Assembly (NCBI RefSeq): GCF_000347175.1
Contig: NZ_ANIK01000036.1
Location: 8,001 to 28,197 of the forward strand
Direction: 5' to 3'
Source of the DNA: Leptospira alstonii serovar Sichuan str. 79601
Lineage (GTDB): Bacteria; Spirochaetota; Leptospiria; Leptospirales; Leptospiraceae
DNA length: 20,197 nt
The notes below the pieces were generated by a model, which was not told where the DNA came from, made no database searches, and saw only the letters and a list, made by a program, of their open reading frames with translations. The stretch's first letter is position 1. Every line of letters starts with the position of its first letter. The translations under genes were made by a program, and so were the position numbers. Below, piece by piece: positions 17,669-20,197 of the stretch.

Positions 17669-19150
17669 ATGATTCGTTTCTGCATCCCCATCTTAATACT
17701 ATTGTTTCAGGCTTGTGCGCCCAAATCAAAGGGCGACAACTTATTTGTCGCTTTGTTCCAAGGGAACGTTACGCCTACCTTGCATGGTAATTCAGTCTCA
17801 TCGGACGAAAATTCGTCGGATGAAAATTTAAATCCGGATCCGGAAAAGTCGGAGGAGGTCGAACTTCCCGAATGGACCGTCTTAAACGGAAAATCCCCCG
17901 GTGTGTTGACTATGCGGTCCAGATTGGCGGTCGATAAAAACAACGGTTTTGTATATGTGATTTCGGACGTTGACGGAAATCTTTATTTGGACGAACGGAC
18001 CCAAAGACTTTTTCCTACTAGAAATCTAGTTTTGAAAAAATACAATTCTAAGAAAAAGATCATCTGGACGAAAGAATTCGGGCTTCCGGGCGTAAGGTTG
18101 AAGGTGGGCGGAATTGCTGTCGACTGGAAAGGAAATTTATACGCGACCGGAACTAGGATGCGTTTTTTGGAGGAAGGAGAGAACGAGGGAAACGAAAAAA
18201 TGTTGTTACTTAAGTTCGATTCCGCCGGAAATTTGCTCTGGGAAAAACAAGTCGGTGTTCCCGGTGCATATAACTTAGTCGTGCCCACCGCGATCACGGC
18301 GGATGTTTGGGAAGATGTCTATGTGGCCGGAACTACAAACGCGCCCTTTGGAGGAAGTTATAGAAGTCCCGGTAACGCATTCATCATTAAGTTTAATCGT
18401 AGGGGAGAACAGATTTGGCTCAAACAACTTTCGATTCAGGCGACCGATATCATTCCGGGCGGACTCATTCTCGACCGACATTCGATGAATGTTTATATGG
18501 TCGGCACCGCAAGAGATGCGGATTTTAAAAAGCGTCGATTTACCGGCTCCGAAGGAAATACGCGCAATTACAGTCTTTTCGTTCTAAAATACAAGACTGC
18601 GAACGGAGAGTATGAATTTTTCGCACAACGGGGAGGAACACGTTCGGACCATTATGAAGGCAACGCAATCGCCGTGGATCGGAGTGGAGACGTTATCGTC
18701 GGAGGACGACAGAGTGAAGCGGATCCGAATACCGGAAAACATAAGGGTTACGTCGGAACCTTGATGAAATTCAACACGGAAGGTAAACTTCAGTGGACCC
18801 GCAAGATCGGTAAAGGCGACGGAGAGTTAAAGGTAACAGACATTGATTCGATAGATGTGGATCGGAAAGGAAATATTTTTACGACCGGAAGCACCAATGA
18901 AAACGTTGAAAAGGGAGAAGCCGATTCGGTCGGAGTTAAAGACGTATTCGTTTCCAAACATTCCACTTCCGGAGATAAGGAATGGGTAAGACAGATCGGA
19001 GCTACTCCGGGCCAGTCGCTTTACGGCACCGGGATCGGAACCGATTCTAATGGAAATCTGTACTGTGTAGGATCGGCGTCTGGAGGTGTGTTGAACGGAC
19101 TTTCCGTTCAAGGAGGCATCGATCAATTCGTTTTGAAGTTGAGGGATTAA
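17669..19150 (+). CDS. SBBP-repeat beta-propeller lipoprotein
   Basis: The 493-residue product starts at ATG 17669, chosen over an upstream in-frame TTG at 17543 because it has the Shine-Dalgarno sequence TAGGA at 8 nt and immediately begins a lipoprotein signal, MIRFCIPILILLFQAC, with Cys16 lipidated. After a Ser, Asp and Glu-rich linker (about 35-65), about six or seven repeats of the SBBP type follow. They have the pattern IAVDxxGNxYxxGxT and KFxxxGxxxWxxQxG, for example GGIAVDWKGNLYATG, LLKFDSAGNLLWEKQVG and GIGTDSNGNLYCVGSA near the end. Such repeats build a beta-propeller; Leptospira encodes several such lipoproteins, often surface or periplasmic, and their role is unknown. Translation may be controlled by the structured leader upstream. 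Confidence 0.9.
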   Translation: MIRFCIPILILLFQACAPKSKGDNLFVALFQGNVTPTLHGNSVSSDENSSDENLNPDPEKSEEVELPEWTVLNGKSPGVLTMRSRLAVDKNNGFVYVISDVDGNLYLDERTQRLFPTRNLVLKKYNSKKKIIWTKEFGLPGVRLKVGGIAVDWKGNLYATGTRMRFLEEGENEGNEKMLLLKFDSAGNLLWEKQVGVPGAYNLVVPTAITADVWEDVYVAGTTNAPFGGSYRSPGNAFIIKFNRRGEQIWLKQLSIQATDIIPGGLILDRHSMNVYMVGTARDADFKKRRFTGSEGNTRNYSLFVLKYKTANGEYEFFAQRGGTRSDHYEGNAIAVDRSGDVIVGGRQSEADPNTGKHKGYVGTLMKFNTEGKLQWTRKIGKGDGELKVTDIDSIDVDRKGNIFTTGSTNENVEKGEADSVGVKDVFVSKHSTSGDKEWVRQIGATPGQSLYGTGIGTDSNGNLYCVGSASGGVLNGLSVQGGIDQFVLKLRD

Positions 19151-19264
19151 AACGCCGGTTTCAAAGGGCGAGTGGTTAGGCATAAAATTACCCACAAATA
19201 CCTGGATCTGAAGATAAATCTGTCGGAATTACGACAAATCCTCCGTGAAACGTACGCCCGCCCT

Positions 19265-19341
19265 GCAACGCGCCCCTTAGGAAGCGTTGCATTGAGTTTC
19301 TAGGGGGCGCAATTCAGGGAAGAAACTCAATTTCGCTTCCT
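19265..19341. repeat. Compound palindromic intergenic element next to the IS110 left end
   Basis: Three complementary pairs are visible: GCAACGC (19265-19271) with GCGTTGC (19284-19290); ATTGAGTTTCT (19291-19301) with AGAAACTCAAT (19321-19331), 11 bp perfect; and AGGAAGCG (19279-19286) with CGCTTCCT (19334-19341), which encloses the second. The first and third compete. Copy 2 of the 21-bp dispersed repeat (19269-19289) is part of it. Confidence 0.8.
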
Positions 19342-19352
19342 GTCGAATGATC

Positions 19353-19580
<228 letters not shown>

Positions 19581-19602
19581 CTGTCATTTTAGGAGAAAAG
19601 AA

Positions 19603-20197
19603 ATGAACAGTCAAGAAATCAAGTATGTAGGAATTGATTGCGGAAAGAAAAGTTTAGAGGTTGTTCGAATTAATTCGGAGAACTCGCTCGAACGTCGGCA
19701 ATTCAGTACAACGGAAAGCGGTATTAGCAGTTTATTAAAATGGCTGACTTTAAATGATATTGTAGGTCTGGAAGCGGGCTCTCAATCTTTTAGAATTGCA
19801 AAATCAATTTTAAACAAAGGGATTCAAGTAATTGTCTTGAATCCCGGAGACTTAGCAACGATCTATCAATCTTTGAAAAAGACTGATAAAGAAGACAGTT
19901 TAAAAATAGCCAGGCTCATTCAACGTTATCCAATAGAAGAATTACCGGTTGTTCCGATTCCCACGGATGAAGAGGAAGATAATCGGCGATTGTGTACAGA
20001 GCATGAGAACTGGACAAGGCAACTGACGCAAGGTAAGAATCGACTTCACAGTTTATTCACTCAAGCCGGTTTGACTGAAATCACCAAAAAGCATTTACGA
20101 ACAAAAGCATCCAGAGAAGTTTCTGTAGCTTTACTTCCTGATCGATACAAAAAGGAAGCGGAACGAATCTTAAAAGTTTTAGATTTAGTCGAACTAA
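19603..20197 (+). CDS. IS110-family transposase (DEDD recombinase), 3' end outside the window
   Basis: The frame is open for 198 codons to the window edge. The RuvC-like DEDD residues are visible: D12 in [10 protein letters not shown]57 in VGLEAGS, and D95 and D98 in [15 protein letters not shown]. The linker and the C-terminal Tnp_20 domain with the catalytic serine lie beyond the window. The enzyme would excise the element as a circle and insert it at sites chosen by the bridge RNA. ATG 19603 is supported by the Shine-Dalgarno sequence AGGAG (19591-19595) at 7 nt. The frame is undamaged in the part seen, so the element may be active. Confidence 0.9.
   Translation, partial: MNSQEIKYVGIDCGKKSLEVVRINSENSLERRQFSTTESGISSLLKWLTLNDIVGLEAGSQSFRIAKSILNKGIQVIVLNPGDLATIYQSLKKTDKEDSLKIARLIQRYPIEELPVVPIPTDEEEDNRRLCTEHENWTRQLTQGKNRLHSLFTQAGLTEITKKHLRTKASREVSVALLPDRYKKEAERILKVLDLVEL

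Overview
The window looks like chromosomal DNA of a spirochaete of the genus Leptospira, probably from the pathogen-related clade. The grounds are the moderately low GC content, the many lipoproteins with relaxed lipoboxes, a single long bifunctional Rel/Spo enzyme, an SBBP-repeat lipoprotein and short palindromic intergenic repeats. The species cannot be named from sequence alone.

Layout. Positions 1-1271 hold a leftward M23 peptidase that runs off the window. Everything after it reads rightward. A first compact block holds an LptE-like lipoprotein (1472-2032), a Fur-family regulator (2064-2546) overlapping tgt by 4 bp (2543-3667), a STAS anti-sigma-factor antagonist (3738-4073) and a LysM lipoprotein (4121-5791) closed by a strong intrinsic terminator. 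A short intergenic stretch with three tandem copies of a 36-bp palindrome-bearing unit precedes nadC, rsh, a peptide-type substrate-binding lipoprotein and a protein with a kinase-like catalytic core (6076-11880). A 695-bp gap rich in repeats and hairpins follows. Then come purB with an abutting YeeZ-like Rossmann protein (12576-14660), an AT-richer orphan membrane protein (14737-16212), a fatty acid hydroxylase/sterol desaturase family protein (16542-17366) and an SBBP beta-propeller lipoprotein (17669-19150). The right end carries the left part of an IS110-family insertion sequence whose transposase (from 19603) runs off the window.

Main discovery. Between the presumed left end of the IS110 element and its transposase, a roughly 200-nt segment folds on paper like an IS110 bridge RNA: a 5' stem-loop (19400-19423), a first stem with an internal loop (19424-19490) and a second long stem (19508-19578). 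Read with the known bridge-RNA geometry, the two sides of the first internal loop spell a target GCTCTCTATGGA(C/T)CG with a shared CT core. This is the reverse complement of the conserved core CGATCCATAGAGAGC of the palindromic repeat found in this same window at 5872-5967 (three copies, one with a mismatch) and at 11958-11983. The repeat keeps its 12-nt loop while its stem arms change in a compensatory way. The data therefore suggest an RNA-guided transposon aimed at the loop of a dispersed hairpin repeat, although the left flank of this copy is not a clean example of the predicted product.

Other points of interest: a possible translational switch upstream of the SBBP lipoprotein, where a 12-bp helix would hide the Shine-Dalgarno sequence and is mutually exclusive with a local hairpin; the kinase-like orphan with well-spaced catalytic residues; and a Fur homologue with an incomplete second cysteine pair.
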